NCBI GenBank assembly: GCA_035502095.1
Contig: DATJUX010000020.1
Span: forward strand, 62,001-126,000
From: JAKANT01 sp035502095
Lineage (GTDB): Bacteria; Pseudomonadota; Gammaproteobacteria; Burkholderiales; Burkholderiaceae_F
Direction: 5' to 3'
Length of the DNA: 64,000 nt
Shown here: positions 32,811 to 42,193 of the stretch, in pieces
Numbering within the stretch: position 1 is the stretch's first letter
How the letters are laid out: each line of letters opens with the position of its first letter
The notes under the pieces: model-generated
Seen by the model: only the letters and a program-made list of their open reading frames with translations
The model's database searches: none
What the model was told of the DNA's origin: nothing
Made by a program: the position numbers and the translations under genes

Positions 32811-33584
32811 TCAGGGCCGGACGGCCGGTGTTTCCACCTCCATGCCGCGCGCACGCCACATCAGGTAGAGCTCGAGCTCTACGAGTTCCGGTGCGCCGAA
32901 CGGATAGGTTTCGGCGCGCACGCCGGCAAGGCAGTTGCGCAGCCGGCGCTGCAACGAGCCGAGGCTCTGCCACTCGAGGCGATAGAGCGGATAGCCGGTC
33001 GGATGGGCCTGCGTGATCGGATTGCCCGCCAGCGTGCGCGACCAGTTCTGATCGTGGCATTGCGCGCAGGACAGGTTGAGCTGCCCCTGGCGCCGCTCGT
33101 ACGCCACGCGGCCGCGGTCGAGGAAGGGCTGCAGCGTCGCATCGGCCTCGATCCGGATCGGCGTCCCGCGCGACTGGCGCGCGACGTAGGCGGTCAGCGC
33201 GAGCAACTCGCGGCTCTCGTAGTCGAACGGCGCCGCTTTCTGGGCGCCGGTGCGGCAGACGTTGATGCGCTGTTCGAGATCGAGCGGACGCGCCAGCGCG
33301 GCATCGAACGCAGGGTAGCGGGCCGCGACCCCTCGCATCGTCGTGGCGGCGTCCCCGTGGCAGTTGGCGCACGCGACGCCGGCGGCGCCGTCCTTGCGCG
33401 TCCACAGTGCTTCGCCGTCGAGCAGCCAGAGCGTGGCGGGGTTGGCCGCCTCGTCGTCCTGCATCGCGCGGGTTTGCGCGCTCATGAACTCGTAGCCCGA
33501 GCGGCGCTCCTCGGCCGCGATTTCGGCGGCGCCGCTCGGGCGCAGCAGCGCGAGGACCAGCAGCAGGATCGGGCTGCCGCTCAA
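32811..33584 (-). CDS. soxA: Sulfur oxidation c-type cytochrome SoxA, dihaem form (first sox set)
   Basis: After a signal peptide (LLLVLALLRPSGAAE) two CxxCH haem motifs are present (CANCHG, CAQCHDQ), together with the conserved catalytic Cys in RRLRNCLAG that ligates the active haem through a persulfide. ILQ-like SLGSLQRR and WRARGMEV match the SoxA C-terminus. SoxAX attaches thiosulfate to the SoxY Cys in the periplasm. The TTG start at 33584 overlaps the soxZ stop, showing tight coupling. It is the last gene of the soxXYZA set and differs from the monohaem copy at 54745. Confidence 0.85.
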   Translation of the reverse strand: MSGSPILLLVLALLRPSGAAEIAAEERRSGYEFMSAQTRAMQDDEAANPATLWLLDGEALWTRKDGAAGVACANCHGDAATTMRGVAARYPAFDAALARPLDLEQRINVCRTGAQKAAPFDYESRELLALTAYVARQSRGTPIRIEADATLQPFLDRGRVAYERRQGQLNLSCAQCHDQNWSRTLAGNPITQAHPTGYPLYRLEWQSLGSLQRRLRNCLAGVRAETYPFGAPELVELELYLMWRARGMEVETPAVRP

Positions 33585-33901
33585 TCGACGGCGATGGGGG
33601 CGGTCGCGGTCAGCGCGAAGTCGTTGTCGCCGGTCCATTTGAACTCGAGCGTGCCGGTTTCGGTCGCGACCGTCGTGAACGCAAGGAGCGGATTGGCCGA
33701 GATCGCGGGGAAAAGATCGGCGCGAAAGATCTCGGTGCCGTTGTACGTGCAGACGAACTGCGTGATGATGTTGCGCGCGATCGGCCGCCCGAAGTTGTCG
33801 TGGCGGAATCCGCTCTCCATCGGGTGGCCGACCAGGGTGCGAATCTCGATGATCTCGCCGCGCTTCGCCTTCGGCGGGACCGTCACCACCGCGCGTGCCA
33901 C
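33581..33901 (-). CDS. soxZ: Thiosulfate oxidation carrier subunit SoxZ (first sox set)
   Basis: The 106-residue protein has the SoxZ immunoglobulin-like fold: PKAKRGEIIEIRTLVGHPMESGFR, IITQFVCTYNGTEIFRAD and LEFKWTGDNDF (shown in part). SoxZ pairs with SoxY to form the carrier on which sulfur intermediates ride. The gene start shares a base with the soxY stop and its stop overlaps the soxA start, so the set is translated as one unit. No signal peptide: SoxZ is exported with SoxY. Confidence 0.9.
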   Translation of the reverse strand: MARAVVTVPPKAKRGEIIEIRTLVGHPMESGFRHDNFGRPIARNIITQFVCTYNGTEIFRADLFPAISANPLLAFTTVATETGTLEFKWTGDNDFALTATAPIAVD

Positions 33902-34350
33902 TACGAGATCTCCTCCGCGCAGGCGGCGACGGTGACGATCACGTCCTGGCTGGCTTGCCAGAAGGAACCGTCGCTGAGTTGCGCGATCGCGATCACGGTC
34001 TGCGAATCCGCGAGGCGGATCCGCGTCGAGAGGCCGGCACGGCCAGCGCGCGGCCCGAGGGTCGCGCTGATGACGTTCGGCTGCGGGTTCTTCTCGTTGA
34101 AGACGTGGATCGCCTTGACGTGTTCGGCCGGCGTCATCGGACTGTCGACCGAGACGGCGAGCGCGATCACGTTGCCGTTGTCGATCAGCGGCGGCAGGTC
34201 GAGCTTGACCTTGCCGCGCCGGATCTCGGCGTCGCCGACCACCTTGCGAATCGCCTCCTGCATCGTGGCCGGCGTCGCCTCGGAGGGACGGCAGTGCACG
34301 GCCAGCGCGATGGCACCGGTTGCAAGCAGGAATTCGCGCCGTGTGTTCAT
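33901..34350 (-). CDS. soxY: SoxY-like carrier protein with atypical C-terminus (first sox set)
   Basis: It has a Tat-like signal (MNTRREFLLATGAIALAV with twin Arg) and the SoxY core LDLPPLIDNGNVIALAVSVDSPM, HVFNEKNPQPNV, and TRIRLADSQTVIAIAQLSDG. Normal SoxY ends in GGCGG, whose Cys swings between enzymes. Here the end is VAACAEEIS: the Cys is kept but the flexible glycines are gone and four residues follow it. Either the carrier works differently or it is dedicated to another partner. Compare the canonical copy at 53915. Confidence 0.82.
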   Translation of the reverse strand: MNTRREFLLATGAIALAVHCRPSEATPATMQEAIRKVVGDAEIRRGKVKLDLPPLIDNGNVIALAVSVDSPMTPAEHVKAIHVFNEKNPQPNVISATLGPRAGRAGLSTRIRLADSQTVIAIAQLSDGSFWQASQDVIVTVAACAEEIS

Positions 34351-34387
34351 CGAAGGTGACCGGCAGTTGGGATCTCGGGGATTCGTA

Positions 34388-34421
34388 GGGCCGGGATTCC
34401 TCGCTGCGCTCGGAATGACGG
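34388..34421. repeat. REP-like dispersed repeat copy 1
   Basis: The gap between soxX and soxY holds GGCCGGGATTCCTCGCTGCG and the following CTCGGAATGACGG. The same core occurs at 43941-43977 within a hairpin. Sequences of this kind recur between genes in many proteobacterial genomes. It may separate expression of soxX from soxYZA. Confidence 0.55.
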
Positions 34422-34447
34422 TCTCGTGGCTCGAAACGTCGGCGGAG

Positions 34448-34840
34448 TCATTTCAACGTCAGAAGATACGCGACGACGTCTTCGATCTGCTGTGCCGTCA
34501 ACACCGTCTTGCCTTTGAATGCCGGCGCGACACGGGTCAGGGCCTCGGTGCGGAAGTAGGACGGCATGACCGTGGCGGGATTGATGCGGCTGGAGTCGAC
34601 GAGCCGCAGGCGGATCTGGCCTTCCGACAGACGCGCGGCGGTTCCGCGCAGGTCCGGCGCCACGGTGCCCTGCCGGCGCACCTCCGGGAAGGGTCCGCTG
34701 TGGCAGAGGAGGCACAGGCCGGCGTTGCGGTCGGCGACGATGCCGCGCCCGCGCGCGGCATCGCCTCTGGCGCCGGTGAGCGAATCCGGCATCGCGTCGC
34801 CGGCGAGCGCCATCACCAACGCGACCGCCACTCCAACCAA
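34448..34840 (-). CDS. soxX: Sulfur oxidation c-type cytochrome SoxX (first sox set)
   Basis: The 130-residue protein has a short signal peptide (VAVALVMALAGDA) and a class I cytochrome core: AARGRGIVADRNAGLCLLCH with the haem motif, GPFPEVRRQGTVAPDL, and the Met ligand in VMPSYF. These are SoxX hallmarks. Its partner is SoxA three genes downstream. The TTG start at 34840 has GGAGG close upstream and lies 13 bases after the molybdenum-hydroxylase large-subunit gene stop, so the two sets appear co-transcribed. Confidence 0.85.
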   Translation of the reverse strand: MVGVAVALVMALAGDAMPDSLTGARGDAARGRGIVADRNAGLCLLCHSGPFPEVRRQGTVAPDLRGTAARLSEGQIRLRLVDSSRINPATVMPSYFRTEALTRVAPAFKGKTVLTAQQIEDVVAYLLTLK

Positions 34841-34853
34841 CGCCGCCTCCGCG

Positions 34854-37028
34854 TCACACCAGGGTGATGCCGTGATTCTTCAGGGGCACCGTGCGGATGC
34901 GCTTGCCGGTTGCACGATACAGCGCGTTGAGCACGGCCGGCGCGGCCACGCAGATCGTCGGCTCGCCGACGCCGCCCCAGAAGCCGCCGGACGGCATGAC
35001 GATCGGTTCGACCTTCGGCATTTGCGCGATGCGCATCGAGTTGTAGACGTCGAAGTTCTCCTGTTCGATGCGGCCGTCCTTCACCGTGCACTCCTGCTCG
35101 AACAGTGCCGACAGCCCGTAGACGAACGAACCGGCAATCTGGCGCTCGATCTGCGCCGGGTTGACCGCGTAGCCGGGATCGGTCGCGCACACGATGCGGC
35201 GCACCTTCACCTTCGAGCCGTCGGTGACCGAGATCTCCGCACATGCGGCCACGTAGCTGTTGAACGCCATCATTTGCGCGAGCCCGCGGTGGATGCCGGC
35301 CGGTGCCGGTTGGCTCCAGCCCGCGCGTTCCGCCACCGCGTTGAGGACCGCCAGGTGCTTCGGCGACCTGGCGAGAAGCTTGCGCCGGAATTCGAGCGCA
35401 TCCTGGCCGGCCGCCTCGGCGAGCTCGTCCATGAAGCATTCGACGTAGATCGCGTTCTGGTTGATGTTCACGCCGCGCCAGAAGCCCGGCGGCACGTGCG
35501 TGTTGCGCATCGCGTGATCGATGAGCAGGTTCGGCACGTCGTAACCGAACGTGAACTCGCCCTTCGGGTTCAGCCCCTGGAACGTGGCCGGATCGCGGCC
35601 GTTGTCGAGCGCCTCGGGTCGCGCCGACGCGAGGATCGACTGCCCCGAGATGCGCATGTGCAGACCGGTGAGGTTGTTGCCGGCGTCGAATGCGCCGACC
35701 AGCTTGCATTGCGTGACGGGATGGAAGCGGCCCTGGCGCATGTCTTCCTCGCGCGTCCAGAGCAGTTTCACCGGCGTGCCGGGAATCTGCCTGGCGATCA
35801 GGACCGCCTGCACCACATAGTCCTGGAACGCCCCCCGCCGGCCGAAGCCACCGCCGAGGTTGATCTTGTAGACCTCGCATTTCTCGGGCGGCAGGCCGGA
35901 AGCGCGCAGCACGGCGCCGAACGACGATTCGCCGTCCTGCGTCGGCACCCAGACTTCGCAGCGCTCCGGCGTGTAGCGCGCGGTGGCGTTCATCGGTTCC
36001 ATCGGCGCATGGTTCTGGAACGGATACGCATAGGTGGCTTCGACCTTCTTCGCTGCGCCGGCGAGTGTCGTCTTGACGTCGCCGTTCTGGTTGCCGACGA
36101 AAGCCTGCTCGGCCGTGAGGCCTTCGGCGAGCATGTCGGCGATGGTCGCGCTCGACACCTCGGCGTTCTCGCCAGGATCCCATTCGATCGGCAGCGCATC
36201 CAGTGCGGTCTTCGCCTGCCACCACGTATCGGCAACCACGGCGACGCCGCTGTCGCCGACCTGCACGACCTTGCGCACGCCCTTCATGCCGGCGACCTTG
36301 GCGGCGTCGAAGCTCTTCACCTTGCCGCCGAACACCGGGCATTCCTTGACCGTGGCGTTCAGCATGCCCGGCATCCTGAGATCGGCGCCGTAGACCTGCT
36401 TGCCGTTGACCTTGTTCACGGTGTCGAGGCGCTTGAGCGGCTTGCCCGCGATCTTCCAGTCCTTCGGGTCCTTGAGCTTGACCTCCTGCGGCGGGTCGAG
36501 CTGCGCGGCAGCCGCTGCGACCTTGCCATAGGTGGTCTTGCGCTTCGACGGCGGATGCGTGATGACGCTGGCCGAAGCGACGCATTCGGCGGCCGGGACC
36601 TTCCAGTGGTTCGCCGCGGCGGCGACCAGCATCTCGCGCGCGATGGCGCCGCCCTTGCGCACGTATTCGTTCGACTCGCGAATGCCGCGGCTGCCGCCCG
36701 TGGAGAAGCTGCCCCAGATGCGCTTGCGCGCGACGCTCTGGCCCGGTGTCGGGTACTCGGTGGTCACCTTCGACCAGTCGCAGTCGAGTTCCTCGGCGAC
36801 GAGTTGCGCCAGGCCGGTGAGGGTCCCCTGGCCCATCTCCGAACGCGCGATGCGGATGACGACGGTGTCGTCGGGCTTGATGACGACCCAGGCATTGACC
36901 TCGGTCCCGGGGGGCTTGTGCGCCGCCATGGCCTCGAGCGGGATGTGCAGTCCGAGCGCCAGGCCGCCGCCGGCCGCTGCGCTGTCGATGAGGAAATCGC
37001 GCCGCGAAATCGCGTGAGTGGCATGCAT
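34854..37028 (-). CDS. Molybdenum-hydroxylase large subunit, isoquinoline 1-oxidoreductase beta (IorB)-like
   Basis: The 724-residue protein opens with a Tat signal (ISRRDFLIDSAAAGGG). Its core has the molybdopterin-binding segments ARSEMGQGTLTGLAQL, NLGGGFGRRG, the VPPGFWRGVNINQNA region and, near the end, SGGFWGGVGEPTICVAAPAV with the catalytic Glu. This fits the xanthine-oxidase family, IorB/aldehyde dehydrogenase subtype. It works with the adjacent iron-sulfur subunit and passes electrons to a cytochrome, being periplasmic if the Tat signal is used. The substrate is unknown; its coupling to sox genes is noted as a finding. Confidence 0.85.
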   Translation of the reverse strand: MHATHAISRRDFLIDSAAAGGGLALGLHIPLEAMAAHKPPGTEVNAWVVIKPDDTVVIRIARSEMGQGTLTGLAQLVAEELDCDWSKVTTEYPTPGQSVARKRIWGSFSTGGSRGIRESNEYVRKGGAIAREMLVAAAANHWKVPAAECVASASVITHPPSKRKTTYGKVAAAAAQLDPPQEVKLKDPKDWKIAGKPLKRLDTVNKVNGKQVYGADLRMPGMLNATVKECPVFGGKVKSFDAAKVAGMKGVRKVVQVGDSGVAVVADTWWQAKTALDALPIEWDPGENAEVSSATIADMLAEGLTAEQAFVGNQNGDVKTTLAGAAKKVEATYAYPFQNHAPMEPMNATARYTPERCEVWVPTQDGESSFGAVLRASGLPPEKCEVYKINLGGGFGRRGAFQDYVVQAVLIARQIPGTPVKLLWTREEDMRQGRFHPVTQCKLVGAFDAGNNLTGLHMRISGQSILASARPEALDNGRDPATFQGLNPKGEFTFGYDVPNLLIDHAMRNTHVPPGFWRGVNINQNAIYVECFMDELAEAAGQDALEFRRKLLARSPKHLAVLNAVAERAGWSQPAPAGIHRGLAQMMAFNSYVAACAEISVTDGSKVKVRRIVCATDPGYAVNPAQIERQIAGSFVYGLSALFEQECTVKDGRIEQENFDVYNSMRIAQMPKVEPIVMPSGGFWGGVGEPTICVAAPAVLNALYRATGKRIRTVPLKNHGITLV

Positions 37029-37037
37029 GGCAGCCTC

Positions 37038-37487
37038 CTACGCCTGCGTGGCGGCGTGGATCGCTTCCCGCACCTGCTGGAAGGTTCCGCAGCGGCAGAT
37101 GTTGGTGATCGCCTCGTCGATGTCGGCATCGGTGGGCTGCGGTTTCTCCTTCAGGAGCGCGGCCACGGCCATGATCATTCCCGACTGGCAGTACCCGCAT
37201 TGCGGAACATCGTGATCGACCCAAGCTTGCTGCACCTTGTGCAGCTTGCCGCCCGCGGCAAGGCCCTCGATGGTGGTGATCTTTTTGCCCGCCACGGCGC
37301 CGATCGGCATCACGCACGAGCGCGTGGCGACGCCGTCGATGTGCACGGTGCACGCGCCGCACTGCGCGATGCCGCAGCCGTACTTGGTGCCCGTAAGGCC
37401 GATCTGCTCGCGGATGGCCCAGAGCAGAGGCGTGGTCGGATCGGCGTCGACGTGGTACGTCTGGTTGTTGACGGTAAGTCGGATCAT
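37038..37487 (-). CDS. [2Fe-2S] small subunit of molybdenum hydroxylase (IorA-like)
   Basis: The 149-residue protein has the two iron-sulfur sites of this family: plant-type CGIAQCGAC with a further Cys at RSCVMP, and the C-terminal four-helix site CGYCQSGMI plus ICRCGTF. It carries electrons from the molybdenum centre of the large subunit, encoded 9 bases downstream. It is the first gene of a transcript that continues through the large subunit to soxXYZA. Confidence 0.9.
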   Translation of the reverse strand: MIRLTVNNQTYHVDADPTTPLLWAIREQIGLTGTKYGCGIAQCGACTVHIDGVATRSCVMPIGAVAGKKITTIEGLAAGGKLHKVQQAWVDHDVPQCGYCQSGMIMAVAALLKEKPQPTDADIDEAITNICRCGTFQQVREAIHAATQA

Positions 37488-37740
37488 GGTGTGGCCCCCG
37501 TATGAGGTTCGCGATCGTCCCGAGGCCCGTTGCCCGGCCGGGCCGTCTGCACATGAGACCGCGAAACTTATTCCTCGGCACGGCCCGACGACAATCCCAG
37601 TAAGGTAGGCGTCAGGCGTCGAGGCTCCGACCGGGCGCTGCTACGGAGGGGAGGATGCGCTGCGCGCGCATCGATGCGACGCAGGCGTTGCGGCAGAGGC
37701 GAGGGACGTCGCGCCTGCGAACGGCGCCGCGAAGGCGGTA

Positions 37741-39291
37741 CTACGCCGGCAAGGATGCGCGCGCGGTATTGCGGCCCGCATGCGCGCGCGCGATCGGTGC
37801 CGCCGTTTCGTGCGTGCGGCCGGCGTCGAGCTGGAACAGGCTGATCGCCTGCGCCAGGGAGACCGCGAGCGACTTCATCGACTCCGACGCGGCGGCCGAT
37901 TGCTCCACCATGGTCGCGTTCTGCTGCGTCATGCGGTCGAGTTCCTCGATCGCGCGCTGCAGCTGCTCGATTTCGGTGGCCTGCGAGGTCGATCCGGCGT
38001 TGATTTCTGCGATCAGCTCCGAGACGTCGCGCACGCGGGCGACGATCTGCTCCATCGTGCGGCCGGCGGCGACCACGAGGGTCGAGCCGGACTGGACGCT
38101 GCTCACGCTCGCGTGAATCAGCGTCCGGATCTCGCGCGCCGCCTCGGCGCTGCGATGCGCGAGCGCGCGCACTTCGCTCGCGACGACGGCGAAGCCCCGT
38201 CCTTGATCGCCGGCGCGCGCCGCCTCGACCGCCGCGTTCAGCGCGAGGATGTTGGTCTGGAAGGCGATCGAATCGATGACGCCGATGATGTCGTTGATCT
38301 TCTTCGAGCTCGCCTCGATCGCGCCCATCGTGGTGACGACCTGGCCGATCACCTCGCCGCCCTCGGAGGCGGCGTCGGAAGCCGAGGCGGCCAGCTGGTT
38401 GGCCCGGCCGGCATTGCCCGCGCTTTCGCGCACGGTCTTGGTGATCTGCTCGACGCTGGAGGCGGTCTGCTGCAGGCTGCGCACCGCCTTGTCGGTGCGC
38501 TGCGCCAGTTCGTGGCTGCCGGCGGCAATGTCGCTCGAAGCGTTGTGAATGCCTTCTGTGCTGCTGCGCACCCTGCCGACGACTTCGCGCAGCGCATCCG
38601 TCATCGCCGACAGCGCGTTGAGCAGCTGCGCGGTTTCATCCTTGCCCTTGACGCGCCGGGCGGCCGAGAGGTCGCCGACTGCGATCGCCTGCGCGATGCG
38701 AATGCTGTCGTTGAGAGGCTCCGTGAGGCGGGCAATCATCGCGCGCGCGAAGTAGACAGCGAGCGCCAGCGCCAGCGCTGCCGCGGCCCACACCAGCATC
38801 ACCTGCCGTTGGGCGCTGGCTTCCGCGTCGCCGATCACCGCGCGCGTCAGGTTCTCGTACCGCTCGTCGAGGCGCTGCAGCCCGTCGTTGACCTGGTTGA
38901 TCGTGGCGCGCGCCGAGAGCAGGCTGTCCAGCTTTGCGCCGGCAGCGAGCCCCGCCGTGAGCTCGCCCATCCTTGCATCCAGCGCCGCCGCTTCCTGCGA
39001 CGTCGCCGCAATCGCATGCACGGTGTCGGCGGCACGGCGCAGCGCCTCGGCGGCTGGCGCCGCGAGCTTGCCGGTGTCGACGGCATCGGTCGCGCCATCG
39101 ACGAACTGCCGGTAGTTCTTGCGTGCCGCGCTTGCCTGCAGGTGCAGCGGAAACGCTCCCGCAAGCTCGCTCGAGCGGCGCGAGTCCATCGCGGCCTGCA
39201 TGAACAGAAGCACCACGAGCGGCAGCACCACGAACGCAAACTGCAGGGAGATCTTCGGGCCCCATCCGACACGGATATTCGTCACGGTCAC
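37741..39291 (-). CDS. Methyl-accepting chemotaxis protein
   Basis: The 516-residue receptor has an N-terminal transmembrane helix (ISLQFAFVVLPLVVLLFM), a periplasmic four-helix-type domain of about 140 residues, a second transmembrane helix (VMLVWAAAALALALAVYFA), a HAMP linker and a signalling coiled coil. The hairpin tip carries the universal IAFQTNILALNAAVEAARAG core and the methylation helices on each side. It senses a periplasmic ligand and controls CheA; the ligand cannot be guessed. There is no C-terminal NWETF-like CheR tether. It stands alone. Confidence 0.92.
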   Translation of the reverse strand: MTVTNIRVGWGPKISLQFAFVVLPLVVLLFMQAAMDSRRSSELAGAFPLHLQASAARKNYRQFVDGATDAVDTGKLAAPAAEALRRAADTVHAIAATSQEAAALDARMGELTAGLAAGAKLDSLLSARATINQVNDGLQRLDERYENLTRAVIGDAEASAQRQVMLVWAAAALALALAVYFARAMIARLTEPLNDSIRIAQAIAVGDLSAARRVKGKDETAQLLNALSAMTDALREVVGRVRSSTEGIHNASSDIAAGSHELAQRTDKAVRSLQQTASSVEQITKTVRESAGNAGRANQLAASASDAASEGGEVIGQVVTTMGAIEASSKKINDIIGVIDSIAFQTNILALNAAVEAARAGDQGRGFAVVASEVRALAHRSAEAAREIRTLIHASVSSVQSGSTLVVAAGRTMEQIVARVRDVSELIAEINAGSTSQATEIEQLQRAIEELDRMTQQNATMVEQSAAASESMKSLAVSLAQAISLFQLDAGRTHETAAPIARAHAGRNTARASLPA

Positions 39292-39332
39292 CTCGCTTGG
39301 GTTGTTCCCTGCTCGCGCGCAGCCGGGGCGCG

Positions 39333-39480
39333 CTACTTGAGACTCACGACGTTGACGCCGCTTCCGGGTGCGGCAGCGACGTAGCCGACGCCGCCGGGCG
39401 TTCTCTTGACGAACTCGATCACCTTGGCGTCGGTCGCTTTCACGGGCGGCGCGGTCAGGCCGTCGCGGTCAGGCCGTCGC
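39333..39480 (-). pseudogene. C-terminal scrap of a PstS-like binding protein, out of frame with SCO1
   Basis: In the frame after the 14-bp duplication the minus strand reads APPVKATDAKVIEFVKRTPG, then GVGYVAAAPGSGVNVVSLK and a stop. This is the C-terminal pattern of phosphate-type periplasmic binding proteins (a stretch on crossing to T-P-G-x-x-G-Y-V). It continues the KYAAAWTKKSFRDGLTA segment at the end of the SCO1 frame. Removing one repeat copy would join the two. It is not translated as it stands. Confidence 0.6.
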
Positions 39481-39481
39481 G
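39454..39481. repeat. Tandem duplication, 2 x 14 bp (GTCAGGCCGTCGCG)
   Basis: Two perfect head-to-tail copies. Because 14 is not a multiple of three, the extra copy shifts the frame and creates the TGA that ends the SCO1-PstS reading frame at 39455. Slippage during replication is the likely origin. Confidence 0.85.
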
Positions 39482-40099
39482 GAACGACTTCTTGGTCCAC
39501 GCCGCGGCGTATTTGATTGGTTCGAGCTTGATCACCTGCGCCAGGAATGCGGCTTGTGCCGCGTCGATGCGATTCTCGCAACGCTGACCGGGCTTTCTCG
39601 AGTCGACCTCGCCGATCGCTCGCCACTGCGCATCGAAGAGGACGATGCGGAAGTCGTGCACGATGTGATCGTGGTAGGTCCAGAAATCGAGATCCAGCCG
39701 GCGCGCGATCTTGCGTGTCGTGACCGTGTCACCCGTGAGAAAGTGCCAGTTGCCGCGGTCGAGGTGGCGCCGCGCGCGGTAGTCGCGCCACTCGGCCGGC
39801 CCGTCGTTGCCCGGGTCGTAGCTCACGACCACGAATTCGGCGTCGACCTTCATGGCATCGAGCCTGCGCTGGATGTCGCCGAGCACGAGGGTCGTCGTTC
39901 CGCACACCTTGCGGCACTCGGTGTAGGCCATCGTCATCACGACGACCGGTGCGTGCAGTGCCGTCAGGCGCAGCGGGCGTCCATCGCTGTCGGTCCACGC
40001 AAAGTCCGTCAGGTCGGAACCCAGGGACCACCCGGCCGAGGCCGTCGCTGACGCGACCGCAAGGAGCAATGCGAGCAGGTATTTCAGCGGGCGATTCAT
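39455..40099 (-). CDS. SCO1/SenC-family protein with PstS-like C-terminal graft
   Basis: A signal peptide (YLLALLLAVASATASA) leads into a thioredoxin-fold SCO domain: TDFAWTDSDGRPLRL, the copper-binding MAYTECRKVC (CxxxC), FVVVSYDPGNDGPAEW and a His in HDHIVHDFRIVLFDA. SCO proteins deliver copper to cytochrome oxidase or related enzymes. After about residue 165 the sequence stops resembling SCO and becomes a PstS-like tail (AAFLAQVIKLEPIKYAAAW), cut short by a tandem duplication. The SCO part appears intact and may still fold. No oxidase genes are adjacent. Confidence 0.7.
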   Translation of the reverse strand: MNRPLKYLLALLLAVASATASAGWSLGSDLTDFAWTDSDGRPLRLTALHAPVVVMTMAYTECRKVCGTTTLVLGDIQRRLDAMKVDAEFVVVSYDPGNDGPAEWRDYRARRHLDRGNWHFLTGDTVTTRKIARRLDLDFWTYHDHIVHDFRIVLFDAQWRAIGEVDSRKPGQRCENRIDAAQAAFLAQVIKLEPIKYAAAWTKKSFRDGLTATA

Positions 40100-40216
40100 C
40101 GCGAAACGGCGCGGACGAGCCGTTGGATCTTGGCGGGTCCGGCCGCGGCACGATCGTCGGAAATGCCGGGCCAATGCCGCGGTGGCGAGCGCCGGCAGCG
40201 GGGCGCCGTAGCAACA

Positions 40217-41113
40217 TCAGCGCGGGACGATCGTGGTGCCCGTCAGTTGCTCCTGCGCCTCGACCAGCGAGGGCACGAACTTGCGGCCGTGCCCGAGCGC
40301 GCTCGCGAGCGCGAGCGATTGATGCACGGCTTCGCCGACCACGGACGGAACCGCGAGGTTCTCTGCCATGTGCGTGTAGTAGCGGATGTCCTTGCGCGCA
40401 TTGTCGAGTTCGAACTTGAGCCCGCCGAGGTCGCCGGTCAGCGCCTTGGCCATCGCCTGGAAGATCCCGGAGTCGACCATGCCGGCGGAGATCAGCTCGA
40501 CCAGCTTGCGCAGGTCGATGCCGGCCTTCTGCCCGACGCCGAAAGCTTCGGCGGTGGCGGTGCAGATCGCCTGCGCGATGAAGTTGTTGAGCAGCTTGAT
40601 CGTGTGGCCTGCACCCGGACCGCCGACGTGGAAGACGTTCTCCGCGAAACACCGCAGCACGGGCTCGATCCGGGCAAAGTCCGCCGCGTCGGCACCGACC
40701 ATCACGTTGAGCCTGCCTTGCTCGGCTTCGACCGGCGAGCGCGCGAGCGGCGCATCGATCAGCCGCACCTCCGCGCGCTCCGCCGTTGCGCGCAGGCGCG
40801 CGGTCGACGCGGGCTCGCTGGTCGAGCAGTCGACCACGATCAGCCCCGGCCGAGCCCCCGAGAGCACGCCTTCGGGTCCGGCCACGGCAGCCTCGACCTC
40901 GGGCGAGCCCGTGACGCACACGACGACGACGTCGCTTGTGCCGGCGAGTTCACGCGCGGAAGCGCATTCGCGTGCGCCCGCGCCGAGCAGGTCGGCTACG
41001 CGCTCGCGGTTGCGATGCACGGCCAATGCGAGCGCGTGGCCCTTGAGCAGAAGGTTGCGCGCCATGCCGTGGCCCATGAGCCCGGAGGCGCCGATGAATC
41101 CGATCCGTGCCAT
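40217..41113 (-). CDS. Beta-hydroxyacid dehydrogenase family (3-hydroxyisobutyrate / tartronate semialdehyde reductase-like)
   Basis: The 298-residue protein has GFIGASGLMGHGMARNLL for NAD(P) binding, GARPGLIVVDCSTSEPAS, IDAPLARSPVEAEQGRL with the substrate-binding pattern, and GAGHTIKLLNNFI with the catalytic Lys. The second half is the all-helical C-terminal domain. GASG in place of the common GLGxMG is slightly divergent. It starts 22 bases downstream of the ABC ATPase gene's end on the same strand and may be co-transcribed with the sugar transporter. Substrate unknown. Confidence 0.84.
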   Translation of the reverse strand: MARIGFIGASGLMGHGMARNLLLKGHALALAVHRNRERVADLLGAGARECASARELAGTSDVVVVCVTGSPEVEAAVAGPEGVLSGARPGLIVVDCSTSEPASTARLRATAERAEVRLIDAPLARSPVEAEQGRLNVMVGADAADFARIEPVLRCFAENVFHVGGPGAGHTIKLLNNFIAQAICTATAEAFGVGQKAGIDLRKLVELISAGMVDSGIFQAMAKALTGDLGGLKFELDNARKDIRYYTHMAENLAVPSVVGEAVHQSLALASALGHGRKFVPSLVEAQEQLTGTTIVPR

Positions 41114-41135
41114 GTCGTTTCCTCAAGCGAGCCGG

Positions 41136-42191
<1,056 letters not shown>

Positions 42192-42193
42192 GC

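Noticed and set aside
34566..37505. A 979-codon open frame on the plus strand
   Set aside because: It is antisense to soxX and the molybdenum-hydroxylase genes, which have clear motifs; the translation is compositionally random.
37488..37740. Possible small gene in the gap between the molybdenum-hydroxylase and chemoreceptor genes
   Set aside because: Only Arg/Ala-rich chance frames; no start with ribosome site and no motif.
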